DNA from: Gemmatimonadales bacterium UBA7835
Lineage (GTDB): Bacteria > Gemmatimonadota > Gemmatimonadetes > Longimicrobiales > Gaopeijiaceae
Direction: 5' to 3'
DNA length: 64,000 nucleotides
Assembly (NCBI GenBank): GCA_002500925.1
Contig: DLTN01000064.1
Coordinates: 15,598 to 79,597 of the forward strand
Shown: positions 47,092 through 56,748 of the stretch, piece after piece
Layout: every line of letters starts with the position of its first letter
Numbering within the stretch: the first letter of the stretch is position 1
Program-made: the position numbers and the translations under genes
The notes under the pieces: model-generated
What the model was told of the DNA's origin: nothing
Databases searched by the model: none
What the model saw: the letters and a program-made list of their open reading frames with translations, nothing else

Positions 47092-48807
47092 TTGTCGACT
47101 ATTGAGCGGGACATCCTTAAACGAACCGATCTAGAAAAGGCTTTAAGACAGAGCGAGCTCGAGGTCACAGACTTGAGGGCGCGCCTGGCAGAGTGGGAAG
47201 ATCGCTATGATGCCCTCCCCAAACGCGATGCTCCGTTTTCCACCGTTTCGGGGAGAGAGGTCAAACCTCTCTATACCGAACTGGATCACTCCCCAGCGGA
47301 CAAGCCAATCGGGTATCCAGGGATGTATCCGTTTACTCGTGGGCCGTACGCAACGATGTATAGGACGCGCCTTTGGACGATGCGTCAATTCGCTGGCTTC
47401 GCTACAGCCGAAGAAACCAACCAGCGTTACAAGTATCTCCTTGAGCACGGTCAGACAGGGCTGAGTGTCGCATTCGATTTTCCGACGCTTATGGGGTACG
47501 ACTCTGACCATGAGCGCTCGCTTGGTGAGGTAGGTGTGTGTGGCGTGGCTGTCTCGTCATTAGCCGACATGGAGAGGCTCTTCGAGGATATTCCGCTTGA
47601 TCGTGTTTCCGTATCAATGACGATCAACGGACCGGCGATCATTCTTTTCTGTTTCTATGTCGCGGCAGCTGAAAAACAGGGTGTCGACGTTAGTGAGCTT
47701 CGCGGCACAGTCCAAAACGATATTCTGAAGGAATATCAAGCACAGCACGCTTGGATCTATCCACCCGAGCCAGCGCTTCGCTTGATAGTAGATATGTTCG
47801 AATGGTGCAGCGCCAATACCCCGAAGTACAACCCGATATCTATCTCTGGATATCACATTAGGGAGGCTGGGGCCACGGCTGCGGAGGAACTCGCTTTTAC
47901 GCTCAGAAATGGCTTTGAGTACGTAGAGAGAGGAATTGCTCGCGGGCTGGATGTCGACTCGTTCGCCCCGCGTCTCTCTTTCTTTTTTGATGTTCACAAC
48001 GATTTCTTTGAAGAGATAGCGAAGCTGCGTGCCGCTCGTCGAATTTGGGCCCGAGGGATGAAAGAGAAATACGGAGCTAAGAACCCTGATTCATGGCGCT
48101 TGCGGACCCACTGCCAGACCGCCGGAGTGACCCTTACAGCTCAGCAGCCAGAGAACAACATCGTTCGGGTCGCCTATCAAGCGATGGCGGCAGCCTTGGG
48201 TGGGACACAGTCTCTGCATACGAACTCTATGGACGAGACTTTGGCTTTGCCCACGGAAAAAGCTGTTAGGATCGCTCTTCGCACGCAGCAGATCCTTGCA
48301 CATGAGTCTGGAGTGGCGCTGACCATCGATCCGCTTGCAGGATCGCACTATGTCGAAGCTCTAACGGATGAACTAGAAGAAGATGCGGTGGGCCTATTTG
48401 AGGAAATCGACGAGATGGGAGGTGTCGTTCCGGGAATTGAGCAGGGATGGTTCCAGCAGGAAATAGCGAACTCGGCAATGCGTCAGCAAAGGGAAGTTGA
48501 ATCTGGTGACCGAGTCACCGTGGGGGTGAACTCCTTCACCGAGGGATCATCTGACGTCGAGATCGAAATGCTAAGAATTGATCCAGAAGTGGAGAAACGC
48601 CAAGTCGCAAGCATGTCAGATATGCGAGCGGGTAGGGACGATGAGGTGGTGAGGGTCACGCTGGCTGCGCTGACAGAAGGGTGCCGTAGCAAGGAAAATT
48701 TGGTGCCACTCATTCTTGATTGCGTGAGAGGATACTGCACGCTTTACGAGATCCGGGCTGCGATGGAAGAGGTCTTCGGATCCTACAAGGAGCCCGTGTT
48801 CTTCTGA
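47092..48807 (+). CDS. Methylmalonyl-CoA mutase, catalytic (large) subunit
   Basis: A 571-residue TIM-barrel subunit without the B12-binding domain, which is encoded separately downstream. [28 protein letters not shown] is a core motif (read in pieces), and [17 protein letters not shown] follows. [22 protein letters not shown] and [13 protein letters not shown] are mutase-specific. The start is TTG with GGAGAAG four bases upstream. A 10-base repeat (CTTCTGATCG at 48801 and 48816) duplicates the stop region in frame. The 180-base gap to the next gene shows nothing else clear. Confidence 0.92.
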   Translation: MSTIERDILKRTDLEKALRQSELEVTDLRARLAEWEDRYDALPKRDAPFSTVSGREVKPLYTELDHSPADKPIGYPGMYPFTRGPYATMYRTRLWTMRQFAGFATAEETNQRYKYLLEHGQTGLSVAFDFPTLMGYDSDHERSLGEVGVCGVAVSSLADMERLFEDIPLDRVSVSMTINGPAIILFCFYVAAAEKQGVDVSELRGTVQNDILKEYQAQHAWIYPPEPALRLIVDMFEWCSANTPKYNPISISGYHIREAGATAAEELAFTLRNGFEYVERGIARGLDVDSFAPRLSFFFDVHNDFFEEIAKLRAARRIWARGMKEKYGAKNPDSWRLRTHCQTAGVTLTAQQPENNIVRVAYQAMAAALGGTQSLHTNSMDETLALPTEKAVRIALRTQQILAHESGVALTIDPLAGSHYVEALTDELEEDAVGLFEEIDEMGGVVPGIEQGWFQQEIANSAMRQQREVESGDRVTVGVNSFTEGSSDVEIEMLRIDPEVEKRQVASMSDMRAGRDDEVVRVTLAALTEGCRSKENLVPLILDCVRGYCTLYEIRAAMEEVFGSYKEPVFF

Positions 48808-48987
48808 TCGGGGCCCTTCTGATCGAAGTCTTCGCTCAGCGCAGGGAAAGCGGAAAGTCTTACCGTAACTGCCTTTTCGGGCACTTCGAATCGACGCCTC
48901 CTGCTGCTTCTCATAGATTGGGTGAGATCGGGTATGGTTTTTCGTGATAGCCCGCGTATCTCTTAGAGATCCAACTTGAGTCATAAA

Positions 48988-49401
48988 ATGTCTGATGAAC
49001 GGAAGATAAGGGTCCTAGTAGCCAAGCCTGGGCTCGACGGTCACGATCGCGGAGCGAAGGTCATTGCAAGCGCGTTCCGTGATGCGGGTTTTGAAGTTGT
49101 TTACACCGGTTTGCACCAGACCCCAGAGATGATAGTGAACGCGGCAATTCAGGAGGATGTGGATGTGGTGGCCATGTCGGTGTTGTCTGGTGCCCACATG
49201 ACTCTTTTCCCGAGGGTAAAGGCACTCCTTGATGAGTTAGGTGCGGACCACATTCTTTTAACTGGCGGCGGTATTATTCCTGAGAATGACGTTGCTGATC
49301 TCGAGCTTGAGGGTATTGGTCGATTGTTCGGCCCTGGGACGTCGACATCTGATGCGATCGCATACGTCAAAGAATGGTTCTCAACGACTGATGACGCCTG
49401 A
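48988..49401 (+). CDS. Methylmalonyl-CoA mutase, B12-binding subunit
   Basis: A 137-residue cobalamin-binding domain. The DxHxxG motif is Asp17, His19, Gly22 ([10 protein letters not shown]), with His19 as the lower axial ligand of B12; SVLSGAH and LLTGGGI complete the fold. ATG 48988 is used; TTG 48976 is possible. It overlaps the carboxyltransferase gene by 11 bases. The mutase is thus split into two chains. Confidence 0.93.
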   Translation: MSDERKIRVLVAKPGLDGHDRGAKVIASAFRDAGFEVVYTGLHQTPEMIVNAAIQEDVDVVAMSVLSGAHMTLFPRVKALLDELGADHILLTGGGIIPENDVADLELEGIGRLFGPGTSTSDAIAYVKEWFSTTDDA

Positions 49402-51013
49402 AGCCACAACGTCCGGACGCTTGAGCGACCTCGCTCGTGAACTCAAGGATCTCCGTGAGGAATTGAAGCTTGGAGGTGGCCAAGGGCAAATTGAAGAGCA
49501 ACATGATAAGGACAAGCTGACGGCCCGAGAACGCGTCCAGCTACTTTTCGACGACGGAGAGCATGCGGTGGAGATCGGCATGCTTGTCGGGCACGACCTC
49601 TACGATGGTCAGGCACCGGGGGCTGGAGTCGTTACAGCGGTTGGTCGTGTGCAGGGGAAGGAGGTGGTCGTGGTCGCCAACGACGCCACGGTCAAAGCTG
49701 GACAATGGTTTCCAGAGACGATCGCAAAGATTCTTCGTGCTCAGGAAATCGCCATGCGTTGCCGCGTCCCGATTATCTATCTCATCGATTCTCAAGGGAT
49801 AAACCTCACCCATCATGGGGGGGTGTTTCCGGGCCAATACGGAGCCTCGCGGATCTTCTATTACAGCTCGATCATGCGCAGGTATCTGCGTGTTCCTCAG
49901 CTTGCTGCAGTTATGGGCCCCTGCGTTACAGGGAGTGCGTATTTACCAGCACTTTCCGATGTTATCCTGATGGTTGAGGGTACCTCGTTCATGGGGCTCG
50001 GAGGTCCCAATTTAGCAAAGGAGGTGACCGGAAAGTCTGTTGAGGCTGAGGCCTTGGGTGGCGCTAAGGTGCATACTGAGGTCAGTGGAGTCGCGCATTA
50101 TATAGCACCTGACGATGAGACGTGCGTCGCGCACCTTCGCCAGCTTGTCGAGGATCTGCCAAGGACAAGCACTCCGTTGGAGGAGATGGGGACGCCGCCA
50201 CGCAGGCTTTCCTACGACCTCTACGACTTGTTGCCTGAGGATCACCGGACTCCCTACGAGATCAGGGATGTTCTTGAATGTATTCTGGACGGAAACGGAC
50301 TTGAGGAGTTCCAGCCGGGCCATGCAGAAGAGGTGGTTTGTGGGACGGCCCACCTAGAGGGTATAAGCGTGGGGGTGATCGCGAATGCCAGGGGTGTTTT
50401 CAAGCCAGCTCATGGTTCGACACCTCATTTTGGGGGCATCGTCTATACGGAAAGCGCTCGAAAGGTCGCCTTCTTCGTAGAGTCAATGAATCGGCAGGGT
50501 ACCCCACTCCTTTTCATTCAGGATGTGCTGGGCTTCATGGTAGGTCCTGACGCTGAGCACTCAGGTATCATCCGGGCCGGAGCGGAGTTTATCGAGGCCA
50601 TGGCAACGGCGACGGTGCCCAAGTTAGTTCTGACATTGAATCACGCTTCCGGAGCGGGATATTATGCGATGGCGGGGCAGGGGTTTGATCCCGATTTCAT
50701 CCTTACACTGCCTACCGGACGAATGGGTGTCATGGAAGTTGACGCAGCGGTAACGGCGCTGTTTGGAAACCAGTTGGACGACCTAAAAGCGGAGGGTCAC
50801 GTTCCAAATGATGAGCTGACGACGGAGATTGAAAAGTTGCGGAAGGAGTATGATCGTCAGTTGGATGCGCGCTTTGCAGCTGCTAGAGGATTCGTCGATG
50901 AGATAGTGCTGCCCGAGGAAATTCGTTCATCGCTTGGCCTGCTCTTGCGGGCAGCGCTTAACAACAAAGGTCCCCACACAGGACCCTTCCAGATCCCGCT
51001 AGAAATGGTATGA
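49391..51013 (+). CDS. Acyl-CoA carboxylase, carboxyltransferase subunit (propionyl-CoA type)
   Basis: A 540-residue carboxyltransferase of the PccB/MmdA family. [15 protein letters not shown] near residue 55, [23 protein letters not shown] substrate region and [16 protein letters not shown] [12 protein letters not shown] segment are present. It transfers carboxyl from biotin to propionyl- or another acyl-CoA, and the mutase neighbours make propionyl-CoA likely. No biotin carboxylase or biotin carrier gene is in the window. The sequence [20 protein letters not shown] could also fit methylcrotonyl- or geranyl-CoA members, so substrate is inferred from context. Confidence 0.88.
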   Translation: MTPEATTSGRLSDLARELKDLREELKLGGGQGQIEEQHDKDKLTARERVQLLFDDGEHAVEIGMLVGHDLYDGQAPGAGVVTAVGRVQGKEVVVVANDATVKAGQWFPETIAKILRAQEIAMRCRVPIIYLIDSQGINLTHHGGVFPGQYGASRIFYYSSIMRRYLRVPQLAAVMGPCVTGSAYLPALSDVILMVEGTSFMGLGGPNLAKEVTGKSVEAEALGGAKVHTEVSGVAHYIAPDDETCVAHLRQLVEDLPRTSTPLEEMGTPPRRLSYDLYDLLPEDHRTPYEIRDVLECILDGNGLEEFQPGHAEEVVCGTAHLEGISVGVIANARGVFKPAHGSTPHFGGIVYTESARKVAFFVESMNRQGTPLLFIQDVLGFMVGPDAEHSGIIRAGAEFIEAMATATVPKLVLTLNHASGAGYYAMAGQGFDPDFILTLPTGRMGVMEVDAAVTALFGNQLDDLKAEGHVPNDELTTEIEKLRKEYDRQLDARFAAARGFVDEIVLPEEIRSSLGLLLRAALNNKGPHTGPFQIPLEMV

Positions 51014-51118
51014 TCGTGTTACTGAACATCGTCATTTTACTTCACTAGATATGACACTCCACATGAGTATGATTTCCGATGTCATGCGTAATTTTGCATT
51101 AAAGTTGTAGATGTGCTG

Positions 51119-51340
51119 ATGGCGTTTCTCGCAAGTCGGTCTGATAGCGACCATTCTTGGCTCGAATGGAAGGTCCGTCTTTTTAGCGTCGCGGCTGTGC
51201 TGAGCTTGGTCGGCATCTACTTTGATGAGCGTTGGGTGATCGGCGCAGCGATCATGGTGCTCGCGCTAGGAATAGTTTTAAGGTTTGCGCCGGGTTCCGA
51301 TCCGTGTGAGAAGGACAAGGATCACAACGGCCATACTTGA
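51119..51340 (+). CDS. Small two-helix membrane protein, unknown
   Basis: A 73-residue protein with two predicted membrane helices (about 20-36 and 41-58) and a charged His-containing tail (DPCEKDKDHNGHT). GTG 51113 is an alternative start. No Shine-Dalgarno site stands out. The amino-acid pattern looks like a real small membrane protein, but I do not recognise a family. It follows the carboxyltransferase gene after about 105 AT-rich bases. Confidence 0.45.
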   Translation: MAFLASRSDSDHSWLEWKVRLFSVAAVLSLVGIYFDERWVIGAAIMVLALGIVLRFAPGSDPCEKDKDHNGHT

Positions 51341-51678
51341 TTGAGCAAAAAGTAGGACAGGGCCTCAGGTAGTGTTACATAGGCTCTTTGGAGGTATGAA
51401 GAAGGACCCACCGAACTCGCTGTGCTTAAGTACAAACTTGAGATCCGGGAGGATAAGTCAGTTAGTTAGTTAGTTCCTACTAAAAGTCGGTCCGATGCAG
51501 TTGGGAGTGGGGTGACCACGACATTCGTCTTGGTAACGCCTCTCCACTGAGCCCGGATCTGTCGGGGCTCCGGTGGTCGCCGAAACTGCTCTAGTCGCAG
51601 CTCGCGATGAGCGGTTCTGGGTCGCCCGGAGGCCCCGCAGGGGTCAGTCGGAATCGACATCGCAAACTGGAGAAAAAC
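51341..51678 (+). promoter_or_regulatory. Long structured leader upstream of the RNase E/G gene
   Basis: A 338-base stretch without a convincing gene. It holds (AGTT)4 at 51460-51475 and three stable stems: 51506-51548 (AGTG/CACT outside, ACCA.GAC/GTC.TGGT inside), 51549-51570 (GAGCCC/GGGCTC, perfect 6 bp) and 51631-51645 (GGCCCC/GGGGTC around GCA). The first two abut without a gap. In E. coli the rne 5' leader folds into hairpins that let RNase E control its own message; a similar role here is inference. Confidence 0.5.
51460..51475 (+). repeat. (AGTT)4 tetranucleotide repeat
   Basis: Four uninterrupted AGTT units lie about 200 bases before the RNase E/G start and 30 bases before the first leader hairpin. 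Tetranucleotide tracts can vary by slippage, but four units is short. Confidence 0.7.
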
Positions 51679-53298
51679 TTGAAGAGAGAAATTCTCGTGA
51701 GCTCGAACCCACAGGAGTCGTGGGTAGCACTGCGTGAAGACAAGCGACTCGCTGAAGTCATGTTCGACCGCCCGGATCAGAACCGAGTGCTCGGCGATAT
51801 TTTCTTGGGCAAGGTCGAAGCCGTTCTCCCTGGCATCCAAGCGGCTTTTGTGGACATAGGGACTGGTAAGGCTGGGTTCCTGCATGTTTCGGACGTCAAC
51901 GTCCCTGCCGTCAGTGGAGAGGAGAACCACGATGATACTGCAGGTGGTAGCAACGCGGATATCGAATCCAACGGGCAACAGAAAAGTGGTCGACGCAGGG
52001 GTAGGGGTGAAGGAAACGAGCGATCGGGAAGAGGGCGTGGCAGGCGCCATCTGCCTCCGATTCAGAATCACCTCAAGAAGGGTCAGACGATTCTTGTTCA
52101 GGTCACCAAGGAGGCGATCAGCACCAAGGGTCCTAGACTTACGGCTGATATCTCTTTACCTGGGCGGTTTCTCGTTTACATGCCCTATGCATCGCGCGTA
52201 GGTATCAGTCGAAAGATTGAGGGTCGCAATCAGCGCGCCAAGCTCCGAAAAATGGCTCAGAAGGTCCTGCCAAAGAAAAGTGGTGGATTGATCGTTCGTA
52301 CTGTTGGCGAAGAGGTTACGCCAATGAAGCTCGAGAAAGAGTTTCTTCGCCTCCACGAGCGCTGGCAGCGGATCAGTAGAGATGCCGAAGCTCTCTCGGC
52401 GCCCTCGCCCGTACATCGTGAAGCGACCCTGATCAGTGGAGTTATCCGAGACCTTTTCAGTGGCAAGTTTGAGGCGCTCCGGGTGGATTCAAAACAGGCT
52501 TACGAGGAGATCAGTGACTACGTCAAGTCCGTCGATCCAGATCTGCTTGATCGGGTGCACCTCCACAGTGGTCCGACTTCTCTATTCGACGAATTCGGAG
52601 TCGAGGAAGAGATCCAGAAGGCTTTTAGAAGAAATGTCCCGCTTAAGTCAGGTGGGAGTTTGGTCATAGAGCCCACCGAGGCGTTGGTTTCAATCGACGT
52701 GAACACCGGACGCTTTACTGGAAAGGGAAAGAGAGATCCTGAGCAGACGATTCTGAAAACTAATCTTGAGGCGGCAAGAGAGATCGCGAAGCAGCTGCGC
52801 CTTCGGGACGTGGGGGGAATCATTGTAGTGGATTTTATCGATATGGACCTGCAGGAGAATCGGGACAAGGTGCTTCGTGAGCTTAGAGCCCACTTGGGGC
52901 GAGATCGAGCTCGAACAAAGGCCTTCGAAGTATCAAGCCTCGGACTTGTCGAAATGACTCGTCAGAGGGTCCGCCCTTCGGTTTTTAATTCGCTTACTTC
53001 GATATGCCAGTCGTGTGGGGGCATAGGACGGGTGTACACGCCAGCTAGCGTGGTGAGACAGATTGAGCGGACACTAAAGCGAGCAGCGGCTTCGAAGGAA
53101 GAAAAGAGTCTTGTGGTGCGAGTTCATCCGGAAGTAGCCTTGCGAGTTATAGAAGAGGAGCCTGGTTTCTTAAGGCGGCTTGCGAGGCGAACGCAACTTC
53201 AGTTGCGGCTCCGGGACGATCCTTTGATGCAGCTTGATGAATTCCGGCTTCTATCTGGACCAGCTGAGACAGACGTTACGGAGAAGTATGCCGCGTAA
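51679..53298 (+). CDS. rng: Ribonuclease E/G
   Basis: A 539-residue endoribonuclease. TTG 51679 is chosen because GGAG lies 6 bases upstream and the protein then starts MKREILVSSNPQESWVAL, like other RNase G proteins; ATG 51607 would add 24 unrelated residues. An S1 domain (about 35-150) is split by an acidic then Arg/Gly-rich insert (78-128; SGRRRGRGEG, RGRGRR). The DNase I-like catalytic part has VSIDVNTGRF and VVDFIDMD, and CQSCGG is the zinc-link. The neighbours rplU and rpmA are typical for this gene. Confidence 0.93.
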   Translation: MKREILVSSNPQESWVALREDKRLAEVMFDRPDQNRVLGDIFLGKVEAVLPGIQAAFVDIGTGKAGFLHVSDVNVPAVSGEENHDDTAGGSNADIESNGQQKSGRRRGRGEGNERSGRGRGRRHLPPIQNHLKKGQTILVQVTKEAISTKGPRLTADISLPGRFLVYMPYASRVGISRKIEGRNQRAKLRKMAQKVLPKKSGGLIVRTVGEEVTPMKLEKEFLRLHERWQRISRDAEALSAPSPVHREATLISGVIRDLFSGKFEALRVDSKQAYEEISDYVKSVDPDLLDRVHLHSGPTSLFDEFGVEEEIQKAFRRNVPLKSGGSLVIEPTEALVSIDVNTGRFTGKGKRDPEQTILKTNLEAAREIAKQLRLRDVGGIIVVDFIDMDLQENRDKVLRELRAHLGRDRARTKAFEVSSLGLVEMTRQRVRPSVFNSLTSICQSCGGIGRVYTPASVVRQIERTLKRAAASKEEKSLVVRVHPEVALRVIEEEPGFLRRLARRTQLQLRLRDDPLMQLDEFRLLSGPAETDVTEKYAA

Positions 53299-53385
53299 GC
53301 ACGTTTAGGTCCCTTGACCGAGCCAAGGCGCTTTTCGACATTTATGGGCTCTAGATCAATGCCGATTCCACCTCGGGATCATGAT

Positions 53386-53703
53386 ATGTATGCAGTATTT
53401 GAGACAGGCGGCAAGCAGTTCCGGGCTGAAGCCGGGGCCCGTCTTCGTATCCCTACGCTCGAAGCCGAGCCCGGGGATTCGATCACCTTTGATCATGTTC
53501 TAGTTGCGGGTGATGGTGAGGAGAACCTCAAGGTGGGTACTCCGACCGTCGACGGTGCGTCAGTAAAGGCTGAGGTGATTCGGCACGGTCGGGGTGACAA
53601 GATCATCGTTTTCAAAAGAAAGCGCCGGAAGGGCTACCGGAAAAAACAGGGTCACCGACAGGACTTCACTGAGATTCGGGTCGAAGAGGTTGCGCTCGCC
53701 TGA
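53386..53703 (+). CDS. rplU: 50S ribosomal protein L21
   Basis: A 105-residue ribosomal protein. MYAVFETGGKQFRAEAG at the start and the basic KRKRRKGYRKKQGHRQ motif near the end are diagnostic. ATG 53386 gives the family N-terminus; the longer in-frame start at 53314 adds unrelated residues. rpmA follows after 40 bases. Confidence 0.96.
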   Translation: MYAVFETGGKQFRAEAGARLRIPTLEAEPGDSITFDHVLVAGDGEENLKVGTPTVDGASVKAEVIRHGRGDKIIVFKRKRRKGYRKKQGHRQDFTEIRVEEVALA

Positions 53704-53743
53704 GCAGCGCCCGACCGCTTTCCGATAAAAGGTTGTTAGCATC

Positions 53744-53998
53744 ATGGCACATAAGAAAGCTGGAGGATCCAGTCGTAACGGTCGGGACAGCAACCCGAAT
53801 CGTCTTGGTATTAAGAGGGCTGGAGGCCAAGGGATCAACGCGGGGAGCATCATAGTGCGTCAGCGAGGGACAAAGTTCCATCCCGGACGTAATGTGGGGC
53901 GGGGTAAAGATGACACGCTTTTTGCTCTCATTGATGGAGTTGTGACGTTCGAGCGTATGCGTGCGCGTAACGTCGTTTCGGTCTACGCTTCCGAGTAA
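53744..53998 (+). CDS. rpmA: 50S ribosomal protein L27
   Basis: An 84-residue protein beginning [16 protein letters not shown], with no N-terminal extension that would need cleavage as in Firmicutes. [21 protein letters not shown] and [11 protein letters not shown] are standard. AAGG precedes the ATG. A strong terminator follows. Confidence 0.97.
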   Translation: MAHKKAGGSSRNGRDSNPNRLGIKRAGGQGINAGSIIVRQRGTKFHPGRNVGRGKDDTLFALIDGVVTFERMRARNVVSVYASE

Positions 53999-54011
53999 CT
54001 CCTCTCAGTCC

Positions 54012-54054
54012 AAGGGTCCGACGGAGAGCGAACGTCTCACGTCGGGCCTTTTTT
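54012..54054 (+). terminator. Rho-independent terminator after rpmA
   Basis: AAGGGTCCGACG (54012-54023) pairs with CGTCGGGCCTTT (54040-54051) with G-U pairs, plus an inner GAGA/TCTC stem, followed by six T bases (54049-54054). It ends the rng-rplU-rpmA unit and is the clearest terminator in the window. Confidence 0.88.
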
Positions 54055-54107
54055 CACGTCTGGGCGATTCAGGCACCCAGTGGGAAACCGCTCTGTGTTC
54101 TTGATTG

Positions 54108-54137
54108 TTTACCCAAAACATGAAAATAAGCTATACT
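54108..54137 (+). promoter_or_regulatory. Candidate promoter of the lytic transglycosylase gene
   Basis: TTTACC (54108-54113) and TATACT (54132-54137) are spaced by 18 bases, 38 bases before the TTG start, right after the terminator. The -10 box is good (5 of 6). Confidence 0.45.
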
Positions 54138-54174
54138 TACTTGACGTCGGAGCGACGAGAGAAGGAGGTAAACC

Positions 54175-55212
54175 TTGTCTACTGTTGCCGTTCGCGAGCC
54201 CGGGGTTCGTGTCGACATAGGGGATTGGAAATGCGTGTCCCCGAAGAAGCTTAAAAATTCGGGCTTCTCGTCCTATGGGACGGGAGTAGCTCTCCTCTTT
54301 ACCCTCGTGGGTTCCGCGGGGTGTCACGGAGATGATCCCAGAGCTTCTTCGTCGGATCCACAGGTGCTCGTGCTCGAAGAGTTCCCTTCTGGAAAAGACT
54401 CCTGGAACTCAATTAGACTGGACCACAATCCGCGAGTCGAGAAGTGGGTGAACCTCTATCGGGGCGTTCAGAGCGACAAGTTCGCAGATCTCCTAATCCG
54501 AAAAGAACGTTTCGACGAAATAATTCAGACTCATCTTCAACTGCGAGGGATGCCGAGAGAACTCGTCTTCATACCTATGATTGAGTCGGAGTATTTGCCT
54601 CAAGCCGTATCACCAGCTTCGGCCGTGGGACTCTGGCAGTTCATGGGTCCAACTGCAGAACATTTGGGGCTCCGTCTTGATCCGTTCGTTGACGAGCGCC
54701 GGGATCCGGTTCGAGCAACCGAGGCGGCACTGGATTATTTTGCATACCTACACAAGCGGTTTGGCGGTTCGTGGTATCTGGCGGCTGCGGCCTTCAACGC
54801 TGGTCCCGGTCGGTTAGAGCGCGTGTTACTTCGTCATGCAGCGGACAAAGAATGGGACGACGCCCTGTTTTGGGAGATCGACCAATATCTTCCACGAGAG
54901 ACGCGGGAATACGTTCCGAAGATGATCGCGGTGGCTAGGCTCGCCAGGGAAGTGGTGCCGAGAGAGTCGCCACAGAGCTATATCACTCCTTACCGGTATG
55001 ACAACATTTTTGTGCCGGGCGGAACGGCGCTTCGCAGCGTTGCTGACGCCCTTGGAGTCGATTTAGAGTCCGTTCTGGCGTTAAATCCGCACCTGACACA
55101 GAAGGTGACACCGCCGAACGAAATGCACGCGGTACGCGTGCCCGTCGGGACTGGAGCAGTCGCTGTCGCAGGCTTGTCCGGGAGCCTTCCTCTGGCTCGC
55201 GCCGACGACTGA
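54175..55212 (+). CDS. Membrane-bound lytic murein transglycosylase, MltD-like
   Basis: A 345-residue SLT-fold enzyme cleaving peptidoglycan glycan strands. The catalytic Glu137 is in PMIESEYLP, followed by SAVGLWQFM and AFNAGPGR. A LysM-like segment (GGTALRSVADALGVDLESVLALNP) lies near the C-terminus. A hydrophobic stretch ends in SAGC (Cys50), a possible lipobox. TTG 54175 has a strong GGAGG at good spacing, which leaves a long 40-residue lead before the lipobox; GTG 54235 would give a normal signal length but a weaker site. Confidence 0.88.
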   Translation: MSTVAVREPGVRVDIGDWKCVSPKKLKNSGFSSYGTGVALLFTLVGSAGCHGDDPRASSSDPQVLVLEEFPSGKDSWNSIRLDHNPRVEKWVNLYRGVQSDKFADLLIRKERFDEIIQTHLQLRGMPRELVFIPMIESEYLPQAVSPASAVGLWQFMGPTAEHLGLRLDPFVDERRDPVRATEAALDYFAYLHKRFGGSWYLAAAAFNAGPGRLERVLLRHAADKEWDDALFWEIDQYLPRETREYVPKMIAVARLAREVVPRESPQSYITPYRYDNIFVPGGTALRSVADALGVDLESVLALNPHLTQKVTPPNEMHAVRVPVGTGAVAVAGLSGSLPLARADD

Positions 55213-55290
55213 GTACTTCATTCTACCCCGTCTAGAAATACTGCTGAGCGCGTGAGGTGGGATCACTTTTCCAGTCGGCAGACGACCGGC

Positions 55291-56748
55291 TCAATCGAAG
55301 AACTTTTCTAGATGTTCAGCTTCTTGCGCTGACGTAACCAAGCTCATTCCGACCAGTGTCGGGATGTGGACGATCAAGCCGAGGATCCCCTCGTGCATTT
55401 CGTACGGCTTAAGTTCCGGGTTCTGCCAGAAGAAAAATGCGGTGATTGTACCCGCTATAAGGCCTGCTATCACTCCTTTGGTTGTCGCTCGTTTCCAATA
55501 GAGCGCCGCTATCACAGTAGGTGCGAACTGGCAGATGACACCGTAGGCCGATGCCAGTAGTAATACCAGAGAGGAATCAGGGTCCTGCGCAAAGACATAG
55601 GCGATCGCTCCGGTCAGGAGCACGATACCTTGCATCAGACGACGTTGGGCGCGTTCACTTAGGTCTACGAATTGCTGGACACCGTCTTCGACGACCACTG
55701 AGGCTGAGGCGTGGAGCAGTGCGTCACCGGTCGACATCGAGGCCGAGAGAGCGCCCGCACAGAAGAGGCCGACCACTACCGCCGGCAAATCTGTTTCTAG
55801 GATCATGAACGGGAGAATAAAGTCGCTAGAAGATGGTGACCCAGGGAATAAGACTCCTGAAAAACCGATCAGGAAGACCGGAATCAGGAAGAGTTGAAAC
55901 GTCGGGAAAAGGATCACAGTGCGCCGCATTGTCTCGTCGTCTTTAGCCGTGAACGCCTTCATAAACAGGTGGGGCCACATCATCAGACCTACAGCGCTTA
56001 CTAGTATGAACGTTGAGTAGGCGCCCCAACTCCAAGGCTCACCTGTTGCGGTGAGGCCCGGTGGATCAAGTAACTCAGGACGTTCTGCAATGATCTGCGT
56101 GAACATCTCTCCGATACCGCCATAGAGGGCGTTGGGTAAGTACAGACCCAGGGACCAGGCTATTACGACCATAAAGATGCCCTGGAAGGTGTTCGTCCAC
56201 CCGACGGCCATAGCTCCTGCCGACAGCACGTAAGCAATGACGATTCCGTAGGCTACTGCTGATCCCAGCCAAATTGGTACGTTCCCATCTGTGACTGCCT
56301 CGATGACAATACCTGCTCCGCGCATTTGGAGCGTGACGTATGGGACGAAGGCTATCAGGCTCAGAAGCGCAATAAGCCCGGACAGGTTCCTGGAAGGAAA
56401 ACGGCCGGTAATCAGCTGTGCCTGCGTTACGAACCCATGCTGGCGACCCAGCTTGGCTACACGCGGACCGACCCAGTAGAAGGGTGCCATACCTAGAGCA
56501 CCATAGGCGAGGATGTAGAAAGCTGCGGCTCCACGTGAGTATGCCCAGCCGGGGCCACCGAGAAAGGCGAAAGCACTGAAGACCGACGCACCTGTCACGA
56601 AGTACATGACTAGTAGACCAAAGCTTCTGTCCGCTGCTACGTAACCTGTAACGCTGTCGCTCTGCCCTCTGCCCGCCATGAGCCCGATCGTTAGCGTAAG
56701 AGCCAGGTAGGCTGCGATGATGATGGTGACGACTACCCACTGTTCCAT
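55291..56748 (-). CDS. Sodium:solute symporter family transporter
   Basis: A 485-residue transporter with about 13 membrane helices. GYVAADRSFGLLVMYFVTGASVFSAFAFLGGPGWAYSRG (read in parts) is the SSS core, and GALSASMSTGDALLHASASVV contains the Na+-site helix 8 pattern. The substrate cannot be read; monocarboxylate, pantothenate and proline transporters share this fold. A DUF3311 protein is coupled directly upstream (TGATG), a common pairing for one SSS subgroup. No clear terminator lies beyond its stop. Confidence 0.88.
   Translation of the reverse strand: MEQWVVVTIIIAAYLALTLTIGLMAGRGQSDSVTGYVAADRSFGLLVMYFVTGASVFSAFAFLGGPGWAYSRGAAAFYILAYGALGMAPFYWVGPRVAKLGRQHGFVTQAQLITGRFPSRNLSGLIALLSLIAFVPYVTLQMRGAGIVIEAVTDGNVPIWLGSAVAYGIVIAYVLSAGAMAVGWTNTFQGIFMVVIAWSLGLYLPNALYGGIGEMFTQIIAERPELLDPPGLTATGEPWSWGAYSTFILVSAVGLMMWPHLFMKAFTAKDDETMRRTVILFPTFQLFLIPVFLIGFSGVLFPGSPSSSDFILPFMILETDLPAVVVGLFCAGALSASMSTGDALLHASASVVVEDGVQQFVDLSERAQRRLMQGIVLLTGAIAYVFAQDPDSSLVLLLASAYGVICQFAPTVIAALYWKRATTKGVIAGLIAGTITAFFFWQNPELKPYEMHEGILGLIVHIPTLVGMSLVTSAQEAEHLEKFFD

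Noticed and set aside
48808..48987. Open frame continuing past the mutase stop
   Set aside because: No start, ribosome site or family resemblance; more likely non-coding gap.
51396..51473. 25-codon frame starting just after GGAGGT in the RNase E/G leader
   Set aside because: GGAGG touches the ATG, too close to work, and part of the frame is the AGTT repeat.
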